Source of the DNA: an uncultured Gemmata sp.
Lineage (GTDB): Bacteria; Planctomycetota; Planctomycetia; Gemmatales; Gemmataceae
DNA length: 64,000 bases
Reading direction: 5' to 3'
NCBI GenBank assembly: GCA_937924775.1
Contig: CALDUT010000001.1
Span: forward strand, 620,001 to 684,000
A model generated the notes under the pieces. The model was not told where the DNA came from, did no database searches, and saw only the letters and a list, made by a program, of their open reading frames with translations. The translations under genes were made by a program, and so were the position numbers. Positions within the stretch are counted from its first letter, which is position 1. Each line of letters begins with the position of its first letter. Positions 36,517-45,313 of this stretch are shown here, piece by piece.

Positions 36517-37395
36517 TTATCCCCGCTTGGCCAGTTCCACCAGCGCCCGCAACGACGGGGGGCGGTACCGCTGCTTGTGCCATACCGCACACAGTGTCCG
36601 GGTCGGCACCGGACGGCTCAGCGGACGGTAAACGCACTGCCGAGCCGTGTCGGCCGTGGCGGCCATCTCCGGAACCACCGAGATGCCTTGCCCCGCCGCG
36701 ACCATCGCCAGGAGCGTGACGATTTGCTCGCCCCGGCAGACCACCCGTGGCTCCAACCCGCTGCGGTGGCAAAAACTCAGCACCTGATCGCCAAAACAAT
36801 GGATGTCGTCAAGGAGAATGAACGGCTCCTCCACAACATCGGCCAGCTTCACTTCGCTTTTGGCCACCAACCGGTGCTTGGGCGGCAACGCCATCACCAG
36901 CGGTTCGGTGAAGAGCTTCTCGATGTGCAAGCGGTCGTCACGAATCGGCAGGGCCATGAGGGCCACGTCCAATTCGCCTGCGAAGACATCGGCCAAGAGC
37001 CGCTCGGTCAGGTCTTCCTGGAGTTGCAGTTGCACCGTGGGGTGATCTTTGCGGAAGCGCGTGATGAGTTCCGGCAAGAGGAAGGGAGCCACGGTGGGAA
37101 TCGCCCCCACACGCAAACTGCCGCCTTCGGCGGAATCACGCACGGCCCGTTCGGCTTCTTTCACTGCGGCAAGAATCGCTTGGGCATGGCCCAGCAACAC
37201 TTGCCCGGCTTCGGTGAGAACAACTTTACGGCCCAAGCGGTCGAACAGCCGCCGGTTGAGGCCATGTTTTTTGCTCTCCAGGCGGAGAATCTGCTCACTG
37301 AGAGTCGGCTGGGTGACGCCGACACGTTCTGCCGCACGGGTGAAGCTACCGGTTTCGGCCACTGCCACGAAGTACTTGAGCTGGTGAAGTTCCAT
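36517..37395 (-). CDS. oxyR: LysR-type regulator, OxyR-like
   Basis: 292 residues. N-terminal winged helix (LKYFVAVAETGSFTRAAERVGVTQPTLSEQ) and LysR substrate-binding domain. Two cysteines, Cys200 and Cys209, are spaced exactly as the redox pair Cys199/Cys208 of E. coli OxyR (C-x8-C in HCFGDQVLSFC), so hydrogen-peroxide sensing by a disulfide switch is likely. OxyR controls catalase, Dps and peroxiredoxin genes elsewhere; none is adjacent here. The divergent neighbours are the small membrane protein and selA, possible targets. Homology to OxyR by the Cys pair is seen in the sequence; the regulon is inference. Confidence 0.87.
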   Translation of the reverse strand: MELHQLKYFVAVAETGSFTRAAERVGVTQPTLSEQILRLESKKHGLNRRLFDRLGRKVVLTEAGQVLLGHAQAILAAVKEAERAVRDSAEGGSLRVGAIPTVAPFLLPELITRFRKDHPTVQLQLQEDLTERLLADVFAGELDVALMALPIRDDRLHIEKLFTEPLVMALPPKHRLVAKSEVKLADVVEEPFILLDDIHCFGDQVLSFCHRSGLEPRVVCRGEQIVTLLAMVAAGQGISVVPEMAATADTARQCVYRPLSRPVPTRTLCAVWHKQRYRPPSLRALVELAKRG

Positions 37396-37516
37396 CGTCA
37401 GTTCCGATGAGGATAGTTTTTTATATGGTTTTCACCAATTCTATCACACCGGTGGAGAAGGGGCATTGGGAAGTGACCTGAACAACGCGGTTGTGGCTGA
37501 TACGGGAGCAACTACA

Positions 37517-37801
37517 ATGAATACCGGTTGCGAGCGAATGACCGAATGGGCGGTTTCTCGACTTGCGGGGTGGCCCATGTCGATTGAAGAAGCGGTCGCT
37601 AAAGACCTGGTTGCGATTCTGTTTGTCACGTTCCTTTTTGGCGGGGGGGCATTGTGGCTGATTGTCGCCACTGTGGCGGAGCAGTGGCGAAAGCTCCGCA
37701 TCGCCGAACGCAATTCCCAACTTAAACAGTCGATGGTAGCTGCCGGATACCGAGCCGACGAGATCGTCCGGGTACTCAACGCTGGCAAGGATGACAGCTA
37801 A
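37517..37801 (+). CDS. Small single-pass membrane protein
   Basis: 94 residues, one transmembrane helix at about 30-55 (AILFVTFLFGGGALWLIVATVA) followed by a charged helix, EQWRKLRIAERNSQLKQSM and GYRADEIVRVLNAG. This layout, a TM helix and a basic/acidic helix ending in an EI.RVL motif, is shared by a common family of small uncharacterised proteins. Start ATG 37517 has GGGAG upstream; the frame is open to 37466. It ends nine bases before selA, so it is the first gene of a likely two-gene transcript. Function unknown. Confidence 0.6.
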   Translation: MNTGCERMTEWAVSRLAGWPMSIEEAVAKDLVAILFVTFLFGGGALWLIVATVAEQWRKLRIAERNSQLKQSMVAAGYRADEIVRVLNAGKDDS

Positions 37802-37810
37802 ACTGCTCGC

Positions 37811-39193
37811 ATGAGCAACCCATTCCGTGATTTGCCGTCGGTCGCGAAGCTGCTGGAATCCCCGGCGTTGGTGGCGGCCCGGCAGCAGTACCCGCAAGCC
37901 CTGATCACCGCGACAGCCCGTGCCGTTCTTGCGAACCGTCGGACCCAACTGGCTGCCGGTACCGCGGCGGCACTGGATGTCGCGACTCTGGCGGCGGAAA
38001 TCGTCGCGGTGTTGGAGCAGCAGAGCCGCCCGGCGATTCGCCCGGTCATCAATGCCACAGGGATTGTTCTGCACACCAATCTGGGGCGTTCCCCGCTGGC
38101 AGAATCCGCCGCCCGCGCGGCCTATGAAGCGGCCCGCGGTTATCTCAATCTCGAATTGGATTTGGGCAGCGGGCAACGGTCGAATCGGCAAGACCCGATC
38201 CGGACCGAACTGCAACGGCTGACCGGAGCCGAATCGGCCACGGCCGTCAACAACTGTGCCGCGGCCACCGTGATCGCCCTGCGGGCGGTGGCCGCGGGGC
38301 GGGAAGTGATTGTGTCACGCGGGCAATTGGTGGAGATCGGCGGCAGTTTCCGCATTCCGGATGTGATGGCTACCAGCGGAGCCATTCTGCGGGAAGTGGG
38401 CACCACCAATATCACGCGGCTGAGCGACTACGAACGGGCCATCACGCCAAACACCGCCGCCCTGATGCGCGTTCATGCCAGCAACTACCGCATTCGCGGC
38501 TACACGCGCTCGGTTCCGCTGGAACAACTCATCGAACTCGGACGCCGGCATAATCTGGTCGTCATCGACGATACCGGCAGCGGACAGATGATCGATCTGG
38601 CTCCCTTCGGGTTCCCGGACGAGCCGCTCATCCCGGCCAGTGTCGCCGCGGGGGCAGATCTCGTTCTCTTCAGTGGCGATAAACTCTTGGGAGGGCCCCA
38701 GTGTGGTATCATTGTTGGCCGGGCGACACTGATTCAGAAGATTGAAAAAGACCCTCTTATGCGTGCCTTCCGCCTCGACAAAATGACCCTTGCAGCCCTC
38801 GAAGCCACGTTGCGGCTGTATCGCGACCCGGCGTCGGCGTGTGAGGACATCCCGACCTTACGGATGCTCACAACCCCGGTGGCGGAACTCCGGCAGCGGA
38901 GCGAAGCCATAGCACAACGGCTGCGGGCTATCCCCAGCTTACAGGTGGACGTGCGCGACGAAGTGGCGTATGTCGGCGGCGGTTCGCTGCCGGATATCGC
39001 CATTCCCACGGTTGTGCTGGCGCTGCACTCCCCGCGCTGGAGCGAAGCGGAACTGGCCAGACGGCTGCGGACCGGCCAGCCGGCGGTGATGGCCCGGGTG
39101 CAGGAGGGGCGGGTCTGGCTCGATCTTCGGTGTGTGGTTGCGGGACACGAGGATGAACTGTTGACCGCGGTCCGCCGGGCGGTCCAAGAATAG
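37811..39193 (+). CDS. selA: L-seryl-tRNA(Sec) selenium transferase
   Basis: 460-residue PLP enzyme that converts Ser-tRNA(Sec) to Sec-tRNA(Sec) using selenophosphate. Family features: INATGIVLHTNLGRSPL, the NCAAATVIALRA stretch, VIDDTGSGQMIDL and the PLP-lysine in FSGDKLLGGPQCG (Lys291). Length is typical. Its presence means the organism probably encodes selenocysteine proteins; selB, selC (tRNA-Sec) and selD are not in this window. It links directly to the predicted Sec-containing HMA lipoprotein at 59251. The upstream partner, nine bases away, is a small membrane protein of unknown role. Divergent from oxyR. Confidence 0.95.
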   Translation: MSNPFRDLPSVAKLLESPALVAARQQYPQALITATARAVLANRRTQLAAGTAAALDVATLAAEIVAVLEQQSRPAIRPVINATGIVLHTNLGRSPLAESAARAAYEAARGYLNLELDLGSGQRSNRQDPIRTELQRLTGAESATAVNNCAAATVIALRAVAAGREVIVSRGQLVEIGGSFRIPDVMATSGAILREVGTTNITRLSDYERAITPNTAALMRVHASNYRIRGYTRSVPLEQLIELGRRHNLVVIDDTGSGQMIDLAPFGFPDEPLIPASVAAGADLVLFSGDKLLGGPQCGIIVGRATLIQKIEKDPLMRAFRLDKMTLAALEATLRLYRDPASACEDIPTLRMLTTPVAELRQRSEAIAQRLRAIPSLQVDVRDEVAYVGGGSLPDIAIPTVVLALHSPRWSEAELARRLRTGQPAVMARVQEGRVWLDLRCVVAGHEDELLTAVRRAVQE

Positions 39194-39262
39194 TTGCATC
39201 TGCCATACAGTGGGGTACGATGAGGCTTCACCGTCTGTTGCAATCTGAGTCGAAAACTGGAA

Positions 39263-40378
39263 ATGGGCCGAGCCATGCTGACTACTTCGTGGACGACGTC
39301 TTCAACTCGCCGGGATTTCCTTCGTGGGGTGGCCGCGGGGGCCGTGGGCGTACCGTGGGCGGCGGCCGTCCCAGCAAGCGGTTCGGCCCCGGCGCGGCCC
39401 CGGGCCCAGTCGTGCATCCTGATTAACATGGTCGGCGGGCCCGCCCACCTCGATACCTTCGATCCCAAACCGGCTGCCCCCAGTGACATTCGCGGACCGT
39501 TCCAGCCGATTTCCACCCAAGTACCCGGTTTGCACCTGAGCGAATTGTTCCCCCGCTTAGCCGACCTAACGGATCGTTTCAGCCTTATTCGTTCGCTGCA
39601 CATGGAGGCCCCACCCGTCCATGAGTGTGGGTTCCAATTGCTCAATACGGGGCGTTTGTTCCGCGATGGCCCAGAATGGCCCAGTGCCGGCAGCGTGTTC
39701 GATTATCTGTGCCAGCCGGCTGAGGGGAGCAAAGAGCCGCGTTCCATCATCACACCCTACGCTCAGGTGGAAACCGGTATCGCCACCAGTCGCGGGGAAG
39801 GGAGTGGCTGGCTGAAGCGGGAACCGTTGTACTGGCCCCGGGCCGCTGCACCGTACGACTTTCTCGCCGGGGTGGTGGAACGGGTCGAACGCGGGGCGTG
39901 TTTCATTCGCGTCAATCAATTCCCCACGGTGTTTGATGCCCCCTCGTGGGATTGCCATGCCGTCGGCGGTTCCCTGCGGACGAACCTGGCCGACATCCGC
40001 GACATCGTTGCCCCGAGCTTCGATCTCGCCTTTTCCCGATTGTTGACGGATTTGGACGACCGGGGATTGCTCGCCACAACGCTAGTGGTGGCCACCGGGG
40101 AATTCGGCCGTACGCCGCGGTTGAACCCCCACGGCGGGCGGGACCACTGGGCGGAATGTTGGACGGCCTTGGTCGCCGGGGGTGGCGTTCAGGGCGGGCG
40201 TATCATCGGGACCTCGGATGCCACCGGCAGCGAACCGCGGGATCGCCCCGTTTCGCTACCGGAACTTGTCGCAACCATCTTCTACGCCCTGGGCATTCCA
40301 CCGGAAGCGACTCTGCCCGGCCCTCGGGGAGAACCGGTCCTGGTCTACCCAGCAGCACCGGTAACTGAACTCTTCTAA
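39263..40378 (+). CDS. DUF1501 protein with Tat signal (second copy)
   Basis: 371 residues. The N-terminus TRRDFLRGVAAGAVGVPWAAAV is a twin-arginine signal. The mature part has the DUF1501 pattern: INMVGGPAHLDTFDPKP, SLIRSLHMEAP, GEFGRTPRLN and GRDHW, as in the copy at 27960 but with a shorter C-terminus. Two start codons are possible (39263 and 39275); the choice does not affect the protein. Located 69 bases after selA, it is followed by a perfect 14-bp inverted repeat. Function unknown; planctomycete sulfatase-like. Confidence 0.83.
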   Translation: MGRAMLTTSWTTSSTRRDFLRGVAAGAVGVPWAAAVPASGSAPARPRAQSCILINMVGGPAHLDTFDPKPAAPSDIRGPFQPISTQVPGLHLSELFPRLADLTDRFSLIRSLHMEAPPVHECGFQLLNTGRLFRDGPEWPSAGSVFDYLCQPAEGSKEPRSIITPYAQVETGIATSRGEGSGWLKREPLYWPRAAAPYDFLAGVVERVERGACFIRVNQFPTVFDAPSWDCHAVGGSLRTNLADIRDIVAPSFDLAFSRLLTDLDDRGLLATTLVVATGEFGRTPRLNPHGGRDHWAECWTALVAGGGVQGGRIIGTSDATGSEPRDRPVSLPELVATIFYALGIPPEATLPGPRGEPVLVYPAAPVTELF

Positions 40379-40404
40379 CAGCGGTTCTTTGGCGAAATCG
40401 ACCA

Positions 40405-40438
40405 AAACAGCGTATTTCCTTAGAGAAATACGCTGTTT
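40405..40438 (+). terminator. Perfect 14-bp inverted repeat between DUF1501 and recA
   Basis: AAACAGCGTATTTC / GAAATACGCTGTTT with a six-base loop starts 26 bases after the DUF1501 stop. There is no U-run immediately after it. It could terminate transcription in both directions or bind a dimeric regulator of recA. No SOS (LexA) box was recognised. Confidence 0.55.
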
Positions 40439-40585
40439 CCATGGTTGGGGAACCCCTCCGTGCCCCTGGGGTCGCAGATTTCGGCAAAAAAAGTCAGAAA
40501 TTTTTGTTTCTTGCTACTGACCTTCTTTTCACCGCGACGGCGAGTTAAACTCCAACACAGGACCTCAACTTTGGGAGGAAAAACT

Positions 40586-41743
40586 GTGGTGGAAAAGTCG
40601 AACAAACTGGATAAGTCGAAAACCGATGTTCTGCGCGAGAACAAAGAACTGAAGCACGCGCTGGCCGAAATCGAGAAAACCTTTGGGAAAGGTTCGATCA
40701 TGTCGCTGGGCGACATGGGCGCGATGGATGTGGAGTGCATCTCGACCGGTTCACTGGGTCTGGATATCGCGTTGGGCGGCAAGGGTTTGCCGCGGGGCCG
40801 GATCATTGAAGCCTTCGGTGCCGAATCCAGTGGCAAAACCACGTTGGCTTTGCACACCGTGGCCCAGGCCCAGAAAGCCGGGGGCGTGGCCGCGTACATC
40901 GACGCGGAGCATGCCCTCGATCCGTCGTGGGCGAAAAAACTCGGCGTCGATCTCGATAATCTGCTGGTGTCGCAACCGACTTATGGCGAAGAAGCCTTGC
41001 GCATTGCGGAAATGCTCATCAAATCGAACGCGGTCGACATCATCGTGGTCGACTCGGTGGCCGCGTTGGTCCCCAAAAACGAAATGGAAGATAGCGAGAT
41101 TGGTGATACGAAAGTCGGCCTGCAAGCCCGGCTGATGAGCCAGGCGTTGCGGATCCTCAACCCACAGGTGAACAAGAGCAAAACGTGTTTGTTGTTCATC
41201 AATCAGATTCGCCAGAAAATCGGGGTGATGTACGGGGACCCGAACACCACTACCGGTGGCTTGGCGTTGAAGTTCTACGCGAGCGTGCGGATGGAAGTCA
41301 AGCGGGTCACGCACGTCAAAGATGGCGAAGAGGTCATCGGCTCCGAGACGCGGGTCCGCGTGGTCAAAAACAAGATCGCCCCGCCGTTCCGCAATGCGGA
41401 ATTCAACATCCTCAACGATCGCGGTATCGACTTTGAAGGCGAAGTTCTCGCGATGGGCGTGGAGGATGAACTGATCGAAAAAAGCGGGGCGTTTTACTCG
41501 TACAAAGGCGAGCGCTTCGCCCAAGGTGAAAAGAAGGCGATCGAGTATCTCCGCGAAAACCCAGCCATTCGCGACGAAATCGCCAATGCGATCCGCGCCA
41601 AGCGAACACCGAAGCTGGTCGATCCAGCCTCGCTGGAAGCCGCGGCCGCCCGGGAGGAAGAAGAGGCCGCCGCGGAATTGGCTGCTTTGGGAGAGGACAT
41701 CGAGCTGCCCAAGAAGAAGCGGAGCAAAGCCACCGCGGATTAA
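40586..41743 (+). CDS. recA: Recombinase A
   Basis: 385-residue RecA, which forms filaments on single-stranded DNA for homologous recombination and SOS induction. Walker A GAESSGKT is at 78-85, Walker B is [10 protein letters not shown], and the L2-loop sequence [13 protein letters not shown] is conserved. The C-terminus is acidic/basic (EEEEAAAE then KKKRSK), a common RecA tail pattern. The GTG at 40586 is the start, with GGGAGGA seven bases upstream, not the ATG of the longer frame at 40445. Single-gene unit, convergent with mtdC. Confidence 0.97.
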   Translation: MVEKSNKLDKSKTDVLRENKELKHALAEIEKTFGKGSIMSLGDMGAMDVECISTGSLGLDIALGGKGLPRGRIIEAFGAESSGKTTLALHTVAQAQKAGGVAAYIDAEHALDPSWAKKLGVDLDNLLVSQPTYGEEALRIAEMLIKSNAVDIIVVDSVAALVPKNEMEDSEIGDTKVGLQARLMSQALRILNPQVNKSKTCLLFINQIRQKIGVMYGDPNTTTGGLALKFYASVRMEVKRVTHVKDGEEVIGSETRVRVVKNKIAPPFRNAEFNILNDRGIDFEGEVLAMGVEDELIEKSGAFYSYKGERFAQGEKKAIEYLRENPAIRDEIANAIRAKRTPKLVDPASLEAAAAREEEEAAAELAALGEDIELPKKKRSKATAD

Positions 41744-41858
41744 TCCCCTCTCGCTGCGTGTTCACGTTGCCTGTTCACCGGGACGCCGGGGGAAGCCGAT
41801 CGCTTCGCCCGGCGTAGCTCCATCTTGTCGTCATTCGATGGAGACTTCCGCCAAACGG

Positions 41859-42734
41859 TTACGGTAGCTGCAAGGCGAGGTTGTACACTTCGTCGATATC
41901 AAGAACCGCGTTGTTGCTTTCAAAAAGTTTGGCAATCGCGGCCTTGTGAATCTTCATCTTCGTCCCGCCGACGCCCAAAGCTCCGTAGCGGATGATGCCG
42001 TTGCGTTCCACGCCTTTGTCGTTCAGCTCCACACCTTCGATTCCGGCAGGCGGAACGCCATTGAGGTCGATCAGGACGCGAATCGACTTCACACCCGTGC
42101 GGAGTTTCCGCGGTAGCATGACCACGCCGGCGGCCCCCGCCGCCACGATGAGATTGCGGCCCTCCAACGCCTCGGGAGCCGCCGAACTCGACGAAACGCT
42201 GATCGCCTCGATGTGGGCCTGCGGAACGTGGGCACGCACCGCAGCGCACACCGCTTCGGCCCGCTCTTTTTGCCGCGAACCCACGCGGACATGCCCCCCC
42301 GCTTTCGCCAACAACCGGGCCACACGCTGCCCCACCGGCCCTGTTCCCCCCAGGATCAGCGAATTCGCCGTGCTGAGGTCGATATGCCGCGCGGCCGCCC
42401 GGACCGCAGCCGCCGCGGTGGTGTTGGCCCCGTTAGAATCGAGCATCAACGAGACGCTCAAGCCATATTGTGGGATTAGATGCTTCTTCACTTCGGCCAA
42501 AACCGCCTCGCCCGCCGCGACATCCGAACCGCCGATAAAGATCGCGGTCCGGCCCAAATCGCTGCCTCCCCGGGTGAAGATACAGCCGTGAACCAACGGC
42601 ATCACATTCTGCGGGGTAATGCCCCCATAGCTGAAAACGTGCTGCACCCCGGCATCAACCGCCACCACGCGATCAAACACGCTCGGCAAAGGATCGGTAT
42701 CGATTTGTACCAGAATCGTTGGTTTGTCGGACAT
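41859..42734 (-). CDS. Methylene-tetrahydromethanopterin dehydrogenase (MtdB/MtdC-like)
   Basis: 291 residues. The N-terminal part, QIDTDPLPSVFDRVVAVDAG, QHVFSYGGITPQNVMPLV and GCIFTRGGSDLGRTAIFIGG, is diagnostic of the MtdB/MtdC family; the C-terminal half carries a Rossmann nucleotide-binding region, LILGGTGPVGQRVARLLAKAG. The enzyme oxidises methylene-H4MPT to methenyl-H4MPT with NAD(P)+ in formaldehyde oxidation. Start at ATG 42734; the longer frame adds only four residues. It lies 117 bases downstream of fae, same strand, giving a short H4MPT pair. Other pathway genes (mch, fhc, mptG) are not in the window. Confidence 0.9.
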   Translation of the reverse strand: MSDKPTILVQIDTDPLPSVFDRVVAVDAGVQHVFSYGGITPQNVMPLVHGCIFTRGGSDLGRTAIFIGGSDVAAGEAVLAEVKKHLIPQYGLSVSLMLDSNGANTTAAAAVRAAARHIDLSTANSLILGGTGPVGQRVARLLAKAGGHVRVGSRQKERAEAVCAAVRAHVPQAHIEAISVSSSSAAPEALEGRNLIVAAGAAGVVMLPRKLRTGVKSIRVLIDLNGVPPAGIEGVELNDKGVERNGIIRYGALGVGGTKMKIHKAAIAKLFESNNAVLDIDEVYNLALQLP

Positions 42735-42851
42735 AGAGCATCCCACCGCAGGAATAGCAACGATGAGCCGCGGACGAGCGAAGACACGCCGGCGAAGATT
42801 CCCTGGCGGATCGCGCGTTCAGCCGCCGCGATCCGCCCTCGAAACCACTCT

Positions 42852-43352
42852 TTATTCGAACGGGTGCTTGGTATCCTTTTTGGAAATGATTTCATCGATG
42901 GTCGGTGTCTTGTGAATGGCGTTCTTGATGGCCAATTTGGTGGCTTCGTAGTTGTTCTTATAGATCTTCTTGTTGTCGTTGGCGGTGGGGGCGATGAACA
43001 CGCCGCACACAATCACCCAATCTTCCGCTTTGTCTTTGGGAATGACGCCATCCACCACACTATCGACCACAGCCCGGGCCACCGCGGCTTGCGCCGGCCC
43101 AAACATCTGCATCACTTGCTTGCTTCCTTTCATCGTCACTTTGGTAATCATGACGGTGGACGGCTTGCACACCAGGTTGGGAGAAACCACGGCCAGCAAA
43201 TTGGTGTGCCCGGCCGATTGATTGGCCAACGCATTGGCGAATGCGATCCCCGCTGGTCCATCCTTCGGACCAATGATCAGGTCGATGTGGGCGACGTTAT
43301 CCAGATCGTTGCCCTCAATCACAAGACCTTCGCCGACATAAAACGCGGACAT
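42852..43352 (-). CDS. fae: Formaldehyde-activating enzyme
   Basis: 166 residues. Fae condenses formaldehyde with tetrahydromethanopterin to methylene-H4MPT. The catalytic His (His22 here; His17 in Methylorubrum) is in NVAHIDLIIGPKDG, followed by AFANALANQSAGHTNLLAV, PSTVMITKV and FGPAQAAVARAV; length matches a single-domain Fae. The downstream neighbour on the same strand is the methylene-H4MPT dehydrogenase, so the pair catalyses two consecutive steps. Planctomycetes are one of the bacterial groups known to carry these genes, probably for formaldehyde detoxification rather than methylotrophy. Confidence 0.96.
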   Translation of the reverse strand: MSAFYVGEGLVIEGNDLDNVAHIDLIIGPKDGPAGIAFANALANQSAGHTNLLAVVSPNLVCKPSTVMITKVTMKGSKQVMQMFGPAQAAVARAVVDSVVDGVIPKDKAEDWVIVCGVFIAPTANDNKKIYKNNYEATKLAIKNAIHKTPTIDEIISKKDTKHPFE

Positions 43353-43627
43353 GATACACTCCTCAGCACATAGACAGAAAATTCGACAACCGACGGCGTA
43401 GATGGTAGCGGGACAACGAGCGAAGGCAACCGGATTTCACGCAGAGTTTTCGCAGCCCTGGCGCAGGAGGGCCGCCTTGGCGGCCAAAGCGGAGGGGAAG
43501 ATGTCGTTTCACCCACGCCGTAGCCACCAGCCGTAGCGCCGCCAGCGTGATGCGCTTGCGGAAGAAACCCAACCCCCGCAGGCCTCCGGCAACCGCCCCC
43601 GGCAGCCCAGCGGTGGCAGCGACGGCC

Positions 43628-44227
43628 TCAGGGAAGGTAAACTTCCGCCGGTTGCAGGACGAACTCATCAATCCCTTCGGCCGGTGGAGCCAGTTTGAGC
43701 TCTTTCACCCGCCAACCGGGGTGCTGAATGGTCCCGGTGAAGGGCGGATCGCCGCTGACATTGCCAATGACCCGAATGGCCGAGGGATCGAACCCTTTGG
43801 GAATCGTGACGGTTTCGTCTTCATTGCCCGGTAAAACGGGTTCCAAAACCAGATGTTGTTTCAACGCGGCTTGAGCCTTTTTGTGAACCTCCCGGACCGC
43901 CTGGCCGATTTGCTCATCGCTGGCCCCCTGAATGTCTTCCAACAGGAAGTCCACCAAACGAGCCTCGGCTTGCAACAGGGCCAACAGCCGCAGGGGGGCT
44001 CCGCTGGGTTTGGGCGGCTGTGGTGGCTCGGGCTGTTTCACCTCGGCGCCGGCGAGAATGGCTTGCAGCTTGGCTGCGAAAGCCGCATCGCGGGTCGCCT
44101 GGCCAGCCACCGTCAGCCCCTGGATCACCCGCCCCAGGCTCCCCGTCCGGGCGACGGCCAACCCGACCGTCGCCAAGACACCGACCACGGCACCGATGCC
44201 CAATCCGATCACCAGGTCCGGTTGCAT
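43628..44227 (-). CDS. DUF2760 protein with N-terminal membrane helix
   Basis: 199 residues. A signal-anchor-type hydrophobic segment at 4-27 is followed by a short linker and a Pro-rich stretch, then the DUF2760 domain: LLALLQAEARLVDFLLEDIQGASDEQIGQAVREVH, EPVLPGNEDETVTIPKGFD, IRVIGNVSGDPPFTGTIQHPGWRV (listed with breaks). Start at ATG 44227, with GGAGG upstream; the longer frame adds a few residues. In other bacteria DUF2760 is often encoded with Hsp70-family genes; none is adjacent here. Function unknown. A 102-codon ORF overlaps its 3' end on the same strand but I do not consider it real. Confidence 0.78.
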   Translation of the reverse strand: MQPDLVIGLGIGAVVGVLATVGLAVARTGSLGRVIQGLTVAGQATRDAAFAAKLQAILAGAEVKQPEPPQPPKPSGAPLRLLALLQAEARLVDFLLEDIQGASDEQIGQAVREVHKKAQAALKQHLVLEPVLPGNEDETVTIPKGFDPSAIRVIGNVSGDPPFTGTIQHPGWRVKELKLAPPAEGIDEFVLQPAEVYLP

Positions 44228-44473
44228 CGTCAAAACTCCCTCCGAGAATATCGGGCACAACGAATTGCGGCTGTTATAGGGACGGAACCATGGGCTGAAT
44301 CGCCCGAACGTCGAGAACCGCCTGGCTTCCTACGGAGCATGCGGGGCTACGGGGCCATCCTGGGCCGATGGGCCATTCCGGGTGGCGGGTGACACTGGCG
44401 AACTGGCAAAAGCGGCATAAAATGTCCAGATGGATTGGTTTTGTCAGGCCTTTTGTGACGATAAGGAAACTGT

Positions 44474-45313
44474 ATGCGCCGCGACGTGCGCGGGCGGGTG
44501 ATCCTGATTACCGGGGCTTCGCGGGGAATTGGCCGGCGTGTTGCTTTTCGTTTGGCCCAACGGGGCGCAATTGTGGCCCTCACCGCGCGTTCTGAAACCG
44601 ACCTCGCGACACTCACACGCGAACTCCGCGACGCAGGAGCGGACGCCGACGCCTTCCCCGGCGATCTGACCCACCCGGACGACCGCCGCCGCATTGTGGC
44701 AGGCACCCTCGCCCGCTATGGGCGGCTCGATGTCCTGATCAATTGCGCTGGCGTGTGCAGTTTTGGCGAGTTCAGTACATCGAGTGAAGATATCGTGCGG
44801 AAAGTCCTCGAGGTGAACTTTTTCGCCGCCGCAGAAATGATCCGACTGGCCACGCCCCACCTGACGCGCAGCTATGAAACCGCCACCGATGGCTGGAAAC
44901 CGGCCATTGTTAATGTGGCCAGCATCTGCGGGCGCTGGGGTATTCCGTCGATGTCTGAACATTGCGCCAGCAAACATGCCTTCGTTGGGCTGACAGAAGC
45001 CCTCCGCGGCGAGTTTGAACGCTTTGGTATTGATGTTCTGCTTGTGCTGCCGGGTTTGGTCCGCAGCGATGACCTGCAGAAACATCTGCTCCGCAATGAG
45101 GGGAAAATTTACTTGAATTTTGCCGGAGCCCAGCCGCCGGATGAGGTCGCGGATTCGGTGGTTCGTAGTCTCGTGAAAAACCGCGTCGAACGGGCGGTCG
45201 GCTTCGTATCGTGGTGGGTGTGGTTCGGCAAACGGATGTTTCCCCGGGTGGTCCGCTTCTTCATGCAACGGAAAGTGTGGAACTTTGCCCGCCGCGAGAG
45301 GACGCCATCGTGA
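44474..45313 (+). CDS. SDR-family protein with the catalytic Tyr replaced by His
   Basis: 279 residues, classical SDR fold. TGASRGIGRRVAF binds the cofactor, NCAGV and the catalytic Ser in NVASICG are present, but the YxxxK position reads H163-C-A-S-K167 (SEHCASKHAF). The Tyr-to-His change is in the sequence (CAT), so normal proton-transfer chemistry is doubtful. The C-terminus has a basic amphipathic region (RMFPRVVRFFMQRK). The stop overlaps the next gene by four bases (GTGA). First gene of a run of eight plus-strand genes ending in hpnE. Confidence 0.82.
   Translation: MRRDVRGRVILITGASRGIGRRVAFRLAQRGAIVALTARSETDLATLTRELRDAGADADAFPGDLTHPDDRRRIVAGTLARYGRLDVLINCAGVCSFGEFSTSSEDIVRKVLEVNFFAAAEMIRLATPHLTRSYETATDGWKPAIVNVASICGRWGIPSMSEHCASKHAFVGLTEALRGEFERFGIDVLLVLPGLVRSDDLQKHLLRNEGKIYLNFAGAQPPDEVADSVVRSLVKNRVERAVGFVSWWVWFGKRMFPRVVRFFMQRKVWNFARRERTPS

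Noticed and set aside
40440-40585. LexA/SOS box before recA
   Set aside because: I saw no consensus-like CTGT-N8-ACAG or GAAC-type box; only the inverted repeat further upstream.
43363-43671. A 102-codon minus-strand ORF overlapping the DUF2760 gene
   Set aside because: Basic, no domain, no ribosome site, overlaps a supported gene by 44 bases.
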